Source: an uncultured Clostridia bacterium
GTDB lineage: Bacteria > Bacillota > Clostridia > TANB77 > CAG-508
DNA length: 7,271 bases
NCBI GenBank assembly: GCA_944389715.1
Contig: CALXNI010000023.1
Coordinates: 1 to 7,271 of the forward strand
Direction: 5' to 3'
Shown piece after piece: positions 1 to 6,076 of the stretch. A program made the position numbers and the translations under genes. Position 1 is the first letter of the stretch. Every line of letters starts with the position of its first letter. Under the pieces are notes generated by a model that searched no databases, had not been told where the DNA came from, and saw nothing but the letters and a program-made list of their open reading frames with translations.

Positions 1-1
1 A

Positions 2-157
2 AAAAAACAGCATCCATGTGGAAGCAAAACTTGGGAAATTATAAGAGTAGGTGTGGATTTTAAATTCAAATGTCAAGGTTGCTTGCATGTGATCACTGTA
101 GAAAGACCAAAAGCACTTAAAATAATAAAAAAGAAACTTAAAGGTACGGAGGATTAA
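2..157 (+). CDS. DUF951 family protein, 3' part
   Basis: The reading frame is open from the window edge to TAA at 155-157, giving 51 residues with the start missing. The conserved pattern HPCGS-x2-WEI-x-R-x-G-x-DFKFKCQGC-x-H is that of the small DUF951 family, widespread in Bacillota and of unknown function. The cysteines in HPCG and CxGC look like a small metal-binding site, which is inference. Most of the usual short protein is present, so probably only a few N-terminal residues are lost. A lysine-rich tail follows (KIIKKKLKG). The next gene begins three bases after the stop, so the two are probably cotranscribed. It contains no in-frame CGG codon and no frameshift. Confidence 0.85.
   Translation, partial: KKQHPCGSKTWEIIRVGVDFKFKCQGCLHVITVERPKALKIIKKKLKGTED
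148..152 (+). promoter_or_regulatory. Ribosome binding site (GGAGG) for the TTG start at 161
   Basis: GGAGG ends 8 bases before TTG at 161 and lies in the end of the upstream DUF951 gene. It supports the non-ATG start, since the encoded protein then opens with MKKN and runs straight into a signal-anchor helix. Confidence 0.75.
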
Positions 158-160
158 AGC

Positions 161-1499
161 TTGAAAAAAAATATAGGCTCAAAAATAATAAATTTAATTT
201 TTATAGTAATAGTTATATTCATTTTATATAAGTTATATGGTGTGTACAAAACATATAATTATAATGGATTTACAAAAGCAGAATACAATATAGGACTTAC
301 CAAATTTACAAGAGATAAAGAAATAAAATATTCATATAATTATAGTTATAAGTTAGAATCTAAAAACTATAATGATGCAATATTTTATAAAAAAATAAAA
401 GTAGAGCCAAATACTCCGTATAAACTTACATGCATGGTAAGAACTCAAAACGTTGAAAATGAAAGTGGTAAAATGAATGCAGGAGCTCAAATTGCAATAG
501 CGAATACTACAGAGTGCTCTGAAAGTATAGTAGGTACTAATGACTGGGAAAGATTAGAATTTATATTTGATTCAAAAAATAGGAAAGAAATAGAAATAGG
601 ATTTAGACTAGGTGGAAACGAATCAAATAGTAAAGGTATTGCATGGTTTTCGGATTTTAAATTAGAAAAAGGAACTAAAGATAATTCTACTAATTGGAAT
701 ATAGCTTGTTTTATAATGCAAAATGTAGATGTAAATATTGATAATGAAAAGCTCGAACTTAATATGAGTGGGTCTGATATACAAAACATGAGAACAAATA
801 TGGAAAGATTTAAAGATTCTGCATATAGTTTGTCAAATGGGAAAATGACAGTAGATTATGATATATACGAAATTAATGAGCCAGTAACTACAGTTACATA
901 TTCAGAAGAATATGGATATTATTTAGATCCGTCAGATGTAAAAAATCTTATTAAAGAACATTTAAAAAATGAAGAATATGATTATATATTTGTAGCAGTA
1001 AGATTAGGGAACACTTACGAAAATATAGAAATACCAGTAAATGATTGGATTGGACTTCGGAGGTATGGATTTATATGGAATTGGGTATTCAAATATAAGA
1101 CTTCCTAATGATAGTTCTAGTTATATATATACATATAATCAATATATAAATACATTTCCAGAAGAAGTGTTTATTCATGAATATTTGCATACATTAGAAA
1201 GAATTTTACAGGAAAGAGATTATGATATACCAGCTTTGCATGATTATGAACAATATGGATACAAGGAAGAAAGATTAATTGGATTAAAACAATGGTATCA
1301 AGATTATATGAGATGTAATATAAAAAATAGTGATGGAAACTTGGTAGGATTAGATGAAATAGTATATACTTTAACGCCCCCAGCAGAGAGCGACTTTAAA
1401 TATAGCACAGAAGTTGAATTTAATAAAGAACCACAAAATATAATAGAAGAAATAAGAAATTTATTCGGTGCAGTATTCAATATGTTTGGAATCAATTAA
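161..1499 (+). CDS. Membrane-anchored putative zinc metallopeptidase, +1 frameshift at CGG 1058
   Basis: Joined through a +1 shift at 1058, this encodes about 445 residues from a TTG start. Residues 9-23 form a single hydrophobic helix, so the rest is probably outside the cell. Residues about 55-175 are beta-rich and end in WFSDFKLEKG, a pattern resembling carbohydrate-binding jelly-roll modules (CBM4/9-like); this is a judgement by eye. The C-terminal part contains HEYLH at residues 339-343 followed by TLE, an HExxH zinc-peptidase motif; H360 or nearby acidic residues could supply a further ligand. The frame-0 product stops at 1108 and lacks the HExxH motif. The second frame has a stop directly before ATG 1041, so the crossover lies between 1041 and 1108. 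Crossing at CGG yields the smooth sequence WIGLGGMDLYGIGYSN. ATG 1041 has no good ribosome binding site, which argues against a separate second gene. I do not recognise the exact family, and no substrate can be named. Confidence 0.7.
1055..1061 (+). other. +1 frameshift site CTT CGG A in the peptidase gene
   Basis: Frame 0 reads GGA CTT CGG AGG and stops at 1108. Skipping C1058 gives GGA CTT GGA GGT ATG, i.e. GLGGM, and joins the frame that runs to 1499. The P-site codon CTT is the same as in the known +1 sites of bacterial prfB (CUU UGA) and yeast Ty1 (CUU AGG). No clear Shine-Dalgarno-like stimulator lies just upstream. Confidence 0.7.
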
Positions 1500-1623
1500 A
1501 TTGTAATTTGAATGAGAAGTGAGAAGTGGGATGAGGGAAGTGTGAAATTAGGGCAAAGCCTGCGAAGCCTGTCCCTAAAATCTCACCTCTCACCTCACAC
1601 ATCTCACCGCTAAATTACAATTT
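1498..1623 (+). repeat. MITE-like inverted-repeat element, copy 1
   Basis: The stretch is bounded by AAATTGTAATTTG at 1498-1510 and TAAATTACAATTT at 1611-1623, inverted copies of each other in 12 of 13 positions. The inner arms are also roughly complementary: purine-rich GAGAAGTGAGAAGTGGG on the left faces CTCACCTCTCACCTCACAC on the right, and ATTAGGG faces CCCTAAA. The centre carries the direct repeat AAGCCTG. The whole element could fold into one long imperfect hairpin. It begins in the stop codon of the peptidase gene and ends 21 bases before queA. No transposase is encoded, so it would be non-autonomous. It may also serve as a terminator, which is inference. Confidence 0.7.
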
Positions 1624-1644
1624 ATAGAATAGAAAGGAACAAAA

Positions 1645-2667
1645 ATGAAAGTATCAGACTTTAATTATGATTTACCAGAAGAACTAATAGCACAAACACC
1701 AATTGCAAAAAGAGATGAATCAAGACTTATGGTTTTAAATAGAGATAAGCAAACAATAGAACATAGAATATTTAAAGATATTATAGAATATTTAAAACCA
1801 GGTGATGTATTAGTTAGAAACAATACAAAAGTAATACCAGCAAGAATTTATGGAAAAAAAGAAACTGGTGCAAATGTTGAGTTCTTATTATTAAATAACA
1901 TAGAAGGAGATATATGGGAATCAATAGTTAGACCAGGAAATAAACTTCATATTGGAACAAAAGTTATATTTGGAGATGGACTTCTTGAAGCTAAAATTTT
2001 AGAAATAATGCCAGGAGGAACAAGAAAAGTAAAATTTGAATACAAAGGTATTTTTAATGAGATATTAGATAAAATTGGACTTATGCCACTTCCACCATAT
2101 ATTCATGAAGAATTAAAAGAAAAAGATAGATATCAAACAGTTTATGCAAAATATAATGGATCTGCTGCTGCACCAACGGCTGGGCTTCATTTTACGGATG
2201 AGCTTTTACAAAAACTAGAAGAAAAAGGGATTATAATTGCAAATGTAACTCTCCATGTTGGAATAGGAACATTTAGACCTGTAAAAGAAGAGACAGTAGA
2301 AGCACATAAAATGCATTCAGAACATTTTTATATAAAGCAAGAAGATGTAGAAAAGATAAACAAAGCAAAAAAAGAAGGAAGAAGAGTAATTTCAGTTGGG
2401 ACAACCTCATGTAGAGTACTTGAAAGCATAGCAGATGAAAACGGATTTGTAAAACAAACAGAGGAAGATACAAGTATATTTATATATCCAGGATATAAAT
2501 TTAAATGTATAGATGGATTAATAACAAATTTTCATTTGCCACAATCAACACTTCTTATGCTAGTATCAGCACTCGCAGGTAAAGATTTTATAATAAAGGC
2601 ATATAACGAAGCGGTAAAAGAAAAGTATAGGTTCTTTAGTTTTGGTGACGCAATGCTGATTATATGA
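1645..2667 (+). CDS. queA: S-adenosylmethionine:tRNA ribosyltransferase-isomerase
   Basis: QueA transfers and rearranges the ribosyl group of S-adenosylmethionine onto preQ1 in tRNA (position 34 of the GUN anticodon) to make epoxyqueuosine. The 340 residues match the family length and are conserved throughout: DFDLPEELIAQTP-like N-terminus, RDESRLMVL, the NNTKVIPAR block, DRYQTVYAKYNGSAAAPTAGLHFT, TLHVGIGTFRPV, HSE, SVGTTSCRVLES, IFIYPGYKFK, DGLITNFHLPQSTLLMLVSALAG and the C-terminal YNEAVKEKYRFFSFGDAMLI. AAAGGA at 1633-1638 sits 6 bases before the ATG. The frame is intact and every CGG triplet inside it is out of frame (2177, 2195, 2442, 2612). The TGA stop is also the first triplet of a palindrome. 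The next gene, tgt, acts earlier in the same pathway. Confidence 0.97.
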   Translation: MKVSDFNYDLPEELIAQTPIAKRDESRLMVLNRDKQTIEHRIFKDIIEYLKPGDVLVRNNTKVIPARIYGKKETGANVEFLLLNNIEGDIWESIVRPGNKLHIGTKVIFGDGLLEAKILEIMPGGTRKVKFEYKGIFNEILDKIGLMPLPPYIHEELKEKDRYQTVYAKYNGSAAAPTAGLHFTDELLQKLEEKGIIIANVTLHVGIGTFRPVKEETVEAHKMHSEHFYIKQEDVEKINKAKKEGRRVISVGTTSCRVLESIADENGFVKQTEEDTSIFIYPGYKFKCIDGLITNFHLPQSTLLMLVSALAGKDFIIKAYNEAVKEKYRFFSFGDAMLII

Positions 2668-2700
2668 ACAAATGAAAAACGGCCATTTTTGATTTGTTCA
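2665..2700 (+). repeat. 36-bp palindrome overlapping the queA stop
   Basis: Arms 2665-2682 and 2683-2700 are inverted copies matching at 16 of 18 positions, centred on GGCC, beginning TGAACAAAT and ending ATTTGTTCA. The queA stop codon TGA is its first triplet. As RNA it would fold into a long hairpin directly after queA. It is not followed by a clear T-run, so a classical terminator is uncertain; a dispersed repeat or a 3'-end stabiliser is equally possible. Confidence 0.6.
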
Positions 2701-2738
2701 AAAACTTTGAGAAATAAACTAAAAATTGCAGAGAAAAA

Positions 2739-2764
2739 TGTAGGGGCGAATTGCACATTCGCCC
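2739..2764 (+). repeat. GC-rich hairpin of the TGTAGGGG repeat family, upstream of tgt
   Basis: TGTAGGGGCGAAT opens the unit; GGGCGAAT (2744-2751) pairs perfectly with ATTCGCCC (2757-2764) around the loop TGCAC. It ends 3 bases before the tgt ribosome binding site AAGGAG (2768-2773). Related GC-rich hairpins opening with TGTAGGG occur at 5793, 5897 and 7197, so this is a dispersed repeat that may also affect tgt translation (inference). Confidence 0.6.
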
Positions 2765-2778
2765 AAAAAGGAGAAAAT

Positions 2779-3910
2779 ATGTCAGAAGCAGTAACATACG
2801 AATTATTACATGAATGTAAACAAACAGGTGCAAGAAGAGGAATTGTGCATACACCACATGGAGATATTGAAACTCCAATATTTATGCCAGTGGGAACACA
2901 AGCAACAGTAAAATCTATGACACCTGAAGAATTAAAAGAAGAAGTAAAAGCACAAATTATATTATCAAATACATATCATTTATATTTAAGACCAGGACAC
3001 GAAATTGTAAAAGAAGCACGGGGGTCTACACAAATTTATGAATTGGGATAGGCCAATTTTAACTGACTGTGGGGGGTTCCAAGTATTTAGCTTAAGTGAT
3101 TTAAGGACAATTACAGAAGAAGGTGTTGAATTTAAATCTCATTTAGATGGAAGTAAGCACTTCTTTTCTCCAGAAAAAGTAATGGAAATAGAAGAAGCTT
3201 TAGGAGCAGATATAATAATGTCATTTGACGAATGTTGCCCATATCCTTCTACATATGAATATACAAAAAATTCAATGGAAAGAACAACAAGATGGGCTGT
3301 TCGTTGCAAGGAAGCACATAAGAACACTGATAAACAAGCTTTGTTTGGAATAATACAAGGTGGATTTTATGAGGATCTTCGTAAAAAATCAGCAGAGGAC
3401 TTAATTAAATTAGATTTTCCAGGATATGCAATAGGAGGAATAAGCGTAGGAGAACCAAAAGAAGAGTTTATAAAAATATTAAATTATACAGCACCACTTA
3501 TGCCTAAAAATAAACCTAGATATTTAATGGGAGTAGGTACTCCAGATTATTTAATAGAATCGGCAATAGCAGGAATAGATATGTGTGACTGTGTTTTACC
3601 AACTAGAATTGCAAGAAATGGAACAGCAATGACATGGAATGGAAAAGTAGTAGTAAGAAATGCTACATATGAAAGAGATTGGGGACCATTAGACAAAGAA
3701 TGTGATTGTTATACATGTAAAAATTATAGTAGAGCTTATATAAGGCATTTAATCAAAGCAAATGAAATTTTAGGAGTACGATTACTTTCTATACATAACT
3801 TAAGGTTCTTGACTAAACTAATGGAAAGAGTTAGAATAGAAATAGAGAGTGATAATTTATTAAACTTTAAAAATGAATTTTATAAAAAATATGGTTATAC
3901 AAAAGAGTAG
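2779..3910 (+). CDS. tgt: tRNA-guanine(34) transglycosylase, +1 frameshift at CGG 3019
   Basis: Tgt exchanges guanine-34 for preQ1 in GUN-anticodon tRNAs, the step before QueA. The ATG at 2779 follows AAGGAG at 2768-2773 and gives a start like the family (YELLHECKQTGARRG). The first 80 codons run to KEA, then frame 0 reads CGG and stops at 3049-3051. Skipping C3019 continues as GGLHKFMNWDRPILTD, the family consensus, to give 376 residues, the normal length. Visible features are D96 in TDCGGFQVF, FDECCPYP, FPGYAIGGISVGEPK, the nucleophile D270 in MCDCVLPTRIARNGT, and the zinc ligands C308, C310, C313 and H339, whose spacing is canonical. Two positions are unusual: C97 where serine is normal (TDSGG) and C269 where phenylalanine is normal (MFDC). 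Everything after the shift is well conserved, so a recent pseudogene is possible but a long-dead one is not. Confidence 0.93.
3016..3022 (+). other. +1 frameshift site GCA CGG G in tgt
   Basis: Frame 0 reads GAA GCA CGG GGG TCT and reaches TAG at 3049-3051. Omitting C3019 gives GCA GGG GGT CTA CAC, i.e. AGGLH, exactly the Tgt consensus. Removing this C is the only one-base deletion here that restores AGGLH. The P-site codon GCA would not re-pair well after a +1 slip, so out-of-frame A-site reading or four-base decoding fits better here than simple P-site slippage. Confidence 0.85.
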
Positions 3911-3916
3911 GAGGGG
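3910..3916 (+). promoter_or_regulatory. Ribosome binding site (GGAGGGG) for the TTG start at 3924
   Basis: GGAGGGG ends 7 bases before TTG 3924 and begins on the last base of the tgt stop codon. It fixes the start of the WG-repeat gene and implies translation from the tgt transcript. Confidence 0.75.
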
Positions 3917-3923
3917 AAAATAA

Positions 3924-5126
3924 TTGGACTTATTAGGACAAGAATTAAATAATAAAAAACAGATGCCAAATTCAAAAAAAATTGTATTAATATCATTAAT
4001 ATTGTGCATAGTATTATTAATATTAGTATTAGTTGCTTTAGTATTAATGCAAGGTAATCAAACAAAACCTTTAAGTTTAATAATAGATAACAATAATGTG
4101 CAAATAAACGATAATACTATTATTACAAACGAAAATGGAATAAGCTATATTTCACTTCAACAGATTTCTGAATCTATAGGTTATGAATATGTAAGAGGTG
4201 AATATCTACAATATGGAGAAAATGACAATAAATGTTATCTCGAAAATCAGAATCAAATTATAGGTTTTGAAACTAACAGTAATGAGATATACAAAACATC
4301 TTCAGCTTCTAATACAGATTATCAATATTACGAACTAAAAAATAATATCATAAAAAATAATGAAATATTATATATCGCATTAGAAGACTTAAATGTTGCA
4401 TGTAATGTATTGTATAGCTTTTCTGAAGAAGATAATGCAATTACAATAAATACAATAGACAATTTATCTGAATATTATAAAACACAGCTTACTGACAATT
4501 CAATGAAATATGCAATTGACGAAAACTTTAATAATAAAAAGATTCTTTCATATGGAATGATTATAGTTTCAAATAATGTTGGTAAGCTAGGAGTAGTTGA
4601 TTTTAACTATAAAACAATAATTGGTAATAGATATACTACAATGGAATTTGATGAATTTTCTCAAAATTTTATAGTATCTTCTGATGAAAATAGGTATGGA
4701 ATAATTTCTAAAGAAGGAAATGTGTTAGTTGAGTTAAAGTATGAAGATATAGAAATAATAAATTATTCTCCATTACTATATAAAGTAAAACAAAATAATA
4801 AATATGGTATGTTAGACGAAGAGGGAAGAGTTATTATTAATAGCGAGTATGATGGCTTGGGATTAGCTAATTATACTAGTACAACAGATTTGTTAATTAA
4901 AGGAATAGATGGAAACGAGCAAAATGGAATAATAGTTTACAAAGATGGGAAATATGGAATTATCGATATAGAAACAGGAGAGATCATATTAGACTGTACT
5001 GTTGATAGAATTTACTATAATGAAGAAAACGACGCTTATTATGTACAAACTCAAAATTCTGAAGAAACCTTAGAAGAATATATAAGATATGTAAATACAA
5101 CTGTAGTTAATCTGCAAAATCAATAA
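3924..5126 (+). CDS. Membrane-anchored WG-repeat protein
   Basis: The 400 residues start at TTG 3924, 13 bases after tgt. Residues 20-42 form one hydrophobic helix preceded by lysines, so the bulk is probably extracellular. Residues about 51-94 (SLIIDNNNVQIND followed by GISYISLQQISESIGYEY) and about 135-175 resemble the stalk domain seen at the start of copper amine oxidase-like N-terminal domain proteins. The second half contains WG-type beta repeats: KLGVVDF at 221, RYGIISKEG at 257, KYGMLDEEG at 293 and KYGIIDIETG at 343. WG repeats are thought to form beta structures that mediate binding; no catalytic residues are visible. No role in queuosine synthesis is apparent, and many Clostridia have other genes (yajC, sec genes) after tgt. 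The gene has no CGG triplet at all and its frame is intact. Confidence 0.8.
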   Translation: MDLLGQELNNKKQMPNSKKIVLISLILCIVLLILVLVALVLMQGNQTKPLSLIIDNNNVQINDNTIITNENGISYISLQQISESIGYEYVRGEYLQYGENDNKCYLENQNQIIGFETNSNEIYKTSSASNTDYQYYELKNNIIKNNEILYIALEDLNVACNVLYSFSEEDNAITINTIDNLSEYYKTQLTDNSMKYAIDENFNNKKILSYGMIIVSNNVGKLGVVDFNYKTIIGNRYTTMEFDEFSQNFIVSSDENRYGIISKEGNVLVELKYEDIEIINYSPLLYKVKQNNKYGMLDEEGRVIINSEYDGLGLANYTSTTDLLIKGIDGNEQNGIIVYKDGKYGIIDIETGEIILDCTVDRIYYNEENDAYYVQTQNSEETLEEYIRYVNTTVVNLQNQ

Positions 5127-5144
5127 AAGTATAAAATAATTTTA

Positions 5145-5185
5145 ACAAAAGAACGGACTTAAGTTTAAAAAGTCCGTTCTTTTGT
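5145..5185. terminator. Bidirectional rho-independent terminator
   Basis: Perfect 16-bp arms ACAAAAGAACGGACTT (5145-5160) and its complement (5170-5185) flank a 9-base loop. The stem has a GC core with A- and T-rich flanks, giving a T-run on both strands. It lies between the converging WG-repeat and holin-family genes and should end both transcripts. Confidence 0.9.
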
Positions 5186-5189
5186 TTTG

Positions 5190-5573
5190 CTACATTTGTT
5201 GTTCACCAGGTATAAAATAATCAATAATACCATAGATTAATGCACCTATAATTGCTGCCATCCAAGAAATTGAATATCCTGCAACAAAATATTGAGTTAC
5301 ATATAATATAACAACCGATAAAACAAACCCGACAAATCCCTTTCCAAATGGACTAGCATGTAAACCAGTAAACTTTACAATTAAATAGTCTAATACAGTA
5401 AGAACAATAGCAGCTACAGCTAAAGACCAAATATTATTAATTTGAAAGCCTGGTGTAAAAAAAGCTGTAATTGCAAGTATAATTGCTGCAGCAACTAATC
5501 TACCTACTATTTGCCAAACTGTACTCGTAGTATTTGTACTTTGAACATTTGCCTGATGATTATTGTCTGCCAT
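5190..5573 (-). CDS. Phage holin family (superfamily IV-like) four-helix membrane protein
   Basis: The 127 residues begin with a polar stretch of about 18 residues (MADNNHQANVQSTNTT), then show four hydrophobic helices at about 19-40, 48-67, 79-98 and 103-120. The pattern TAFFTPGFQINNIWSLAVAAIVLTVLDYLIVKFTG and GYSISWMAAIIGALIYGIIDYFIPG is split here only for description; it matches the chromosomal phage_holin_4_2 family common in Clostridia. No phage genes are nearby, so it is best seen as a chromosomal membrane protein of unknown function, not a lysis gene. AGGAGG (minus strand, 5587-5582) lies 8 bases before the ATG. It is transcribed alone against its neighbours and ends at the shared terminator. 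Both CGG triplets on its coding strand are out of frame. Confidence 0.8.
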   Translation of the reverse strand: MADNNHQANVQSTNTTSTVWQIVGRLVAAAIILAITAFFTPGFQINNIWSLAVAAIVLTVLDYLIVKFTGLHASPFGKGFVGFVLSVVILYVTQYFVAGYSISWMAAIIGALIYGIIDYFIPGEQQM

Positions 5574-5680
5574 CTAAAAAACCTCCTAACTTAAATATAT
5601 ATATTTAGATTTATGATGTGCTTTCTAGAGTAGTTCATATAATATTATTTACTATTTAATAATAAATATTCAAAAAATTT

Positions 5681-5723
5681 TTTAAGAATATTTTTTGTAA
5701 AAATTGCAAAAAATATTCTTAAA
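5681..5723. repeat. AT-rich perfect inverted repeat
   Basis: Arms of 17 bases, TTTAAGAATATTTTTTG (5681-5697) and its exact complement (5707-5723), enclose a 9-base loop. It lies upstream of the minus-strand holin-family gene and just before MITE-like copy 2. It could be a protein-binding palindrome or a weak hairpin; the lack of GC makes a terminator unlikely. No convincing promoter could be picked out in 5588-5680. Confidence 0.6.
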
Positions 5724-5733
5724 TTATTTTAAA

Positions 5734-6006
5734 AAATTGTAATTTGTTGTTTAGAGATTAGAGGTTAGAGGTTGGAGATTAGAATTTAAAAATGTAGGGA
5801 CGGCAATCTGCCGTCCGAAAAACATACGAAATTAATTGCAGACGTTGTATGGGCAGATTCTAATCGCCCGCAAACAGCAAATTTATTGCAAACGTTGTAG
5901 GGGTCGACGTCCCCGGCGACCCGTGTTGAATTAATGATTATCGGGCTGTCGAGGACGCCAGCCCCTACACAATAAAGAACCAATTTAATCATACAAATTA
6001 CAATTT
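5734..6006 (+). repeat. MITE-like composite repeat element, copy 2
   Basis: Perfect 13-bp inverted ends AAATTGTAATTTG (5734-5746) and CAAATTACAATTT (5994-6006) bound the unit. Next to the left end are short direct repeats of the type TTAGAGATTAGAGGTTAGAG. Inside are GC-rich hairpins: 5798-5816 (GGACGGCA/TGCCGTCC), 5851-5869 (GGGC-GATT/AATC-GCCC with one bulge), 5901-5922 (GGGTCG/CGACCC) and 5943-5964 (GGGCTG/CAGCCC), the last followed by CCCTACA as an inverted unit end. Bases 5866-5906 recur at 7220-7260 with one mismatch. No coding potential or transposase is seen, so this is most likely a non-autonomous dispersed element. Confidence 0.75.
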
Positions 6007-6013
6007 AGCGTTT

Positions 6014-6044
6014 GAAAATTTCAGGACAGTCCCTGGAAATTTTC
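6014..6044. repeat. Inverted repeat upstream of the DUF421 gene
   Basis: GAAAATTTCAGG and CCTGGAAATTTTC form an imperfect hairpin with a one-base bulge around ACAGTC. It lies between the second MITE-like element and the ribosome binding site of the DUF421 gene. It could be a terminator for read-through, part of a leader, or another dispersed repeat; the sequence does not decide. Confidence 0.5.
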
Positions 6045-6076
6045 TCTACAAATTCCAATTTTTCAAGGAGAATATA

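Noticed and set aside
1041..1499. A separate second gene starting at ATG 1041
   Set aside because: There is no ribosome binding site at a proper distance, the start lies inside the upstream gene, and the same CGG signature joins the two parts as in tgt and DUF421.
2689..2778. An upstream start for tgt at 2689
   Set aside because: The added residues are encoded by the palindrome and hairpin repeats; ATG 2779 has a ribosome binding site and gives the family N-terminus.
2668..2778. A preQ1 riboswitch between queA and tgt
   Set aside because: The stretch is explained by a palindrome and a dispersed hairpin; no preQ1 aptamer pattern could be recognised.
5190..5573. A prophage remnant
   Set aside because: The holin-family gene has no phage genes around it, and this family is common as a chromosomal gene in Clostridia.
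5786..5992. A 68-codon open frame on the minus strand
   Set aside because: It lies wholly within the MITE-like copy 2, follows its hairpins, has no good ribosome binding site and resembles no known protein.
5734..6006. A CRISPR array
   Set aside because: The repeats are palindromic modules of uneven spacing without regular spacers.
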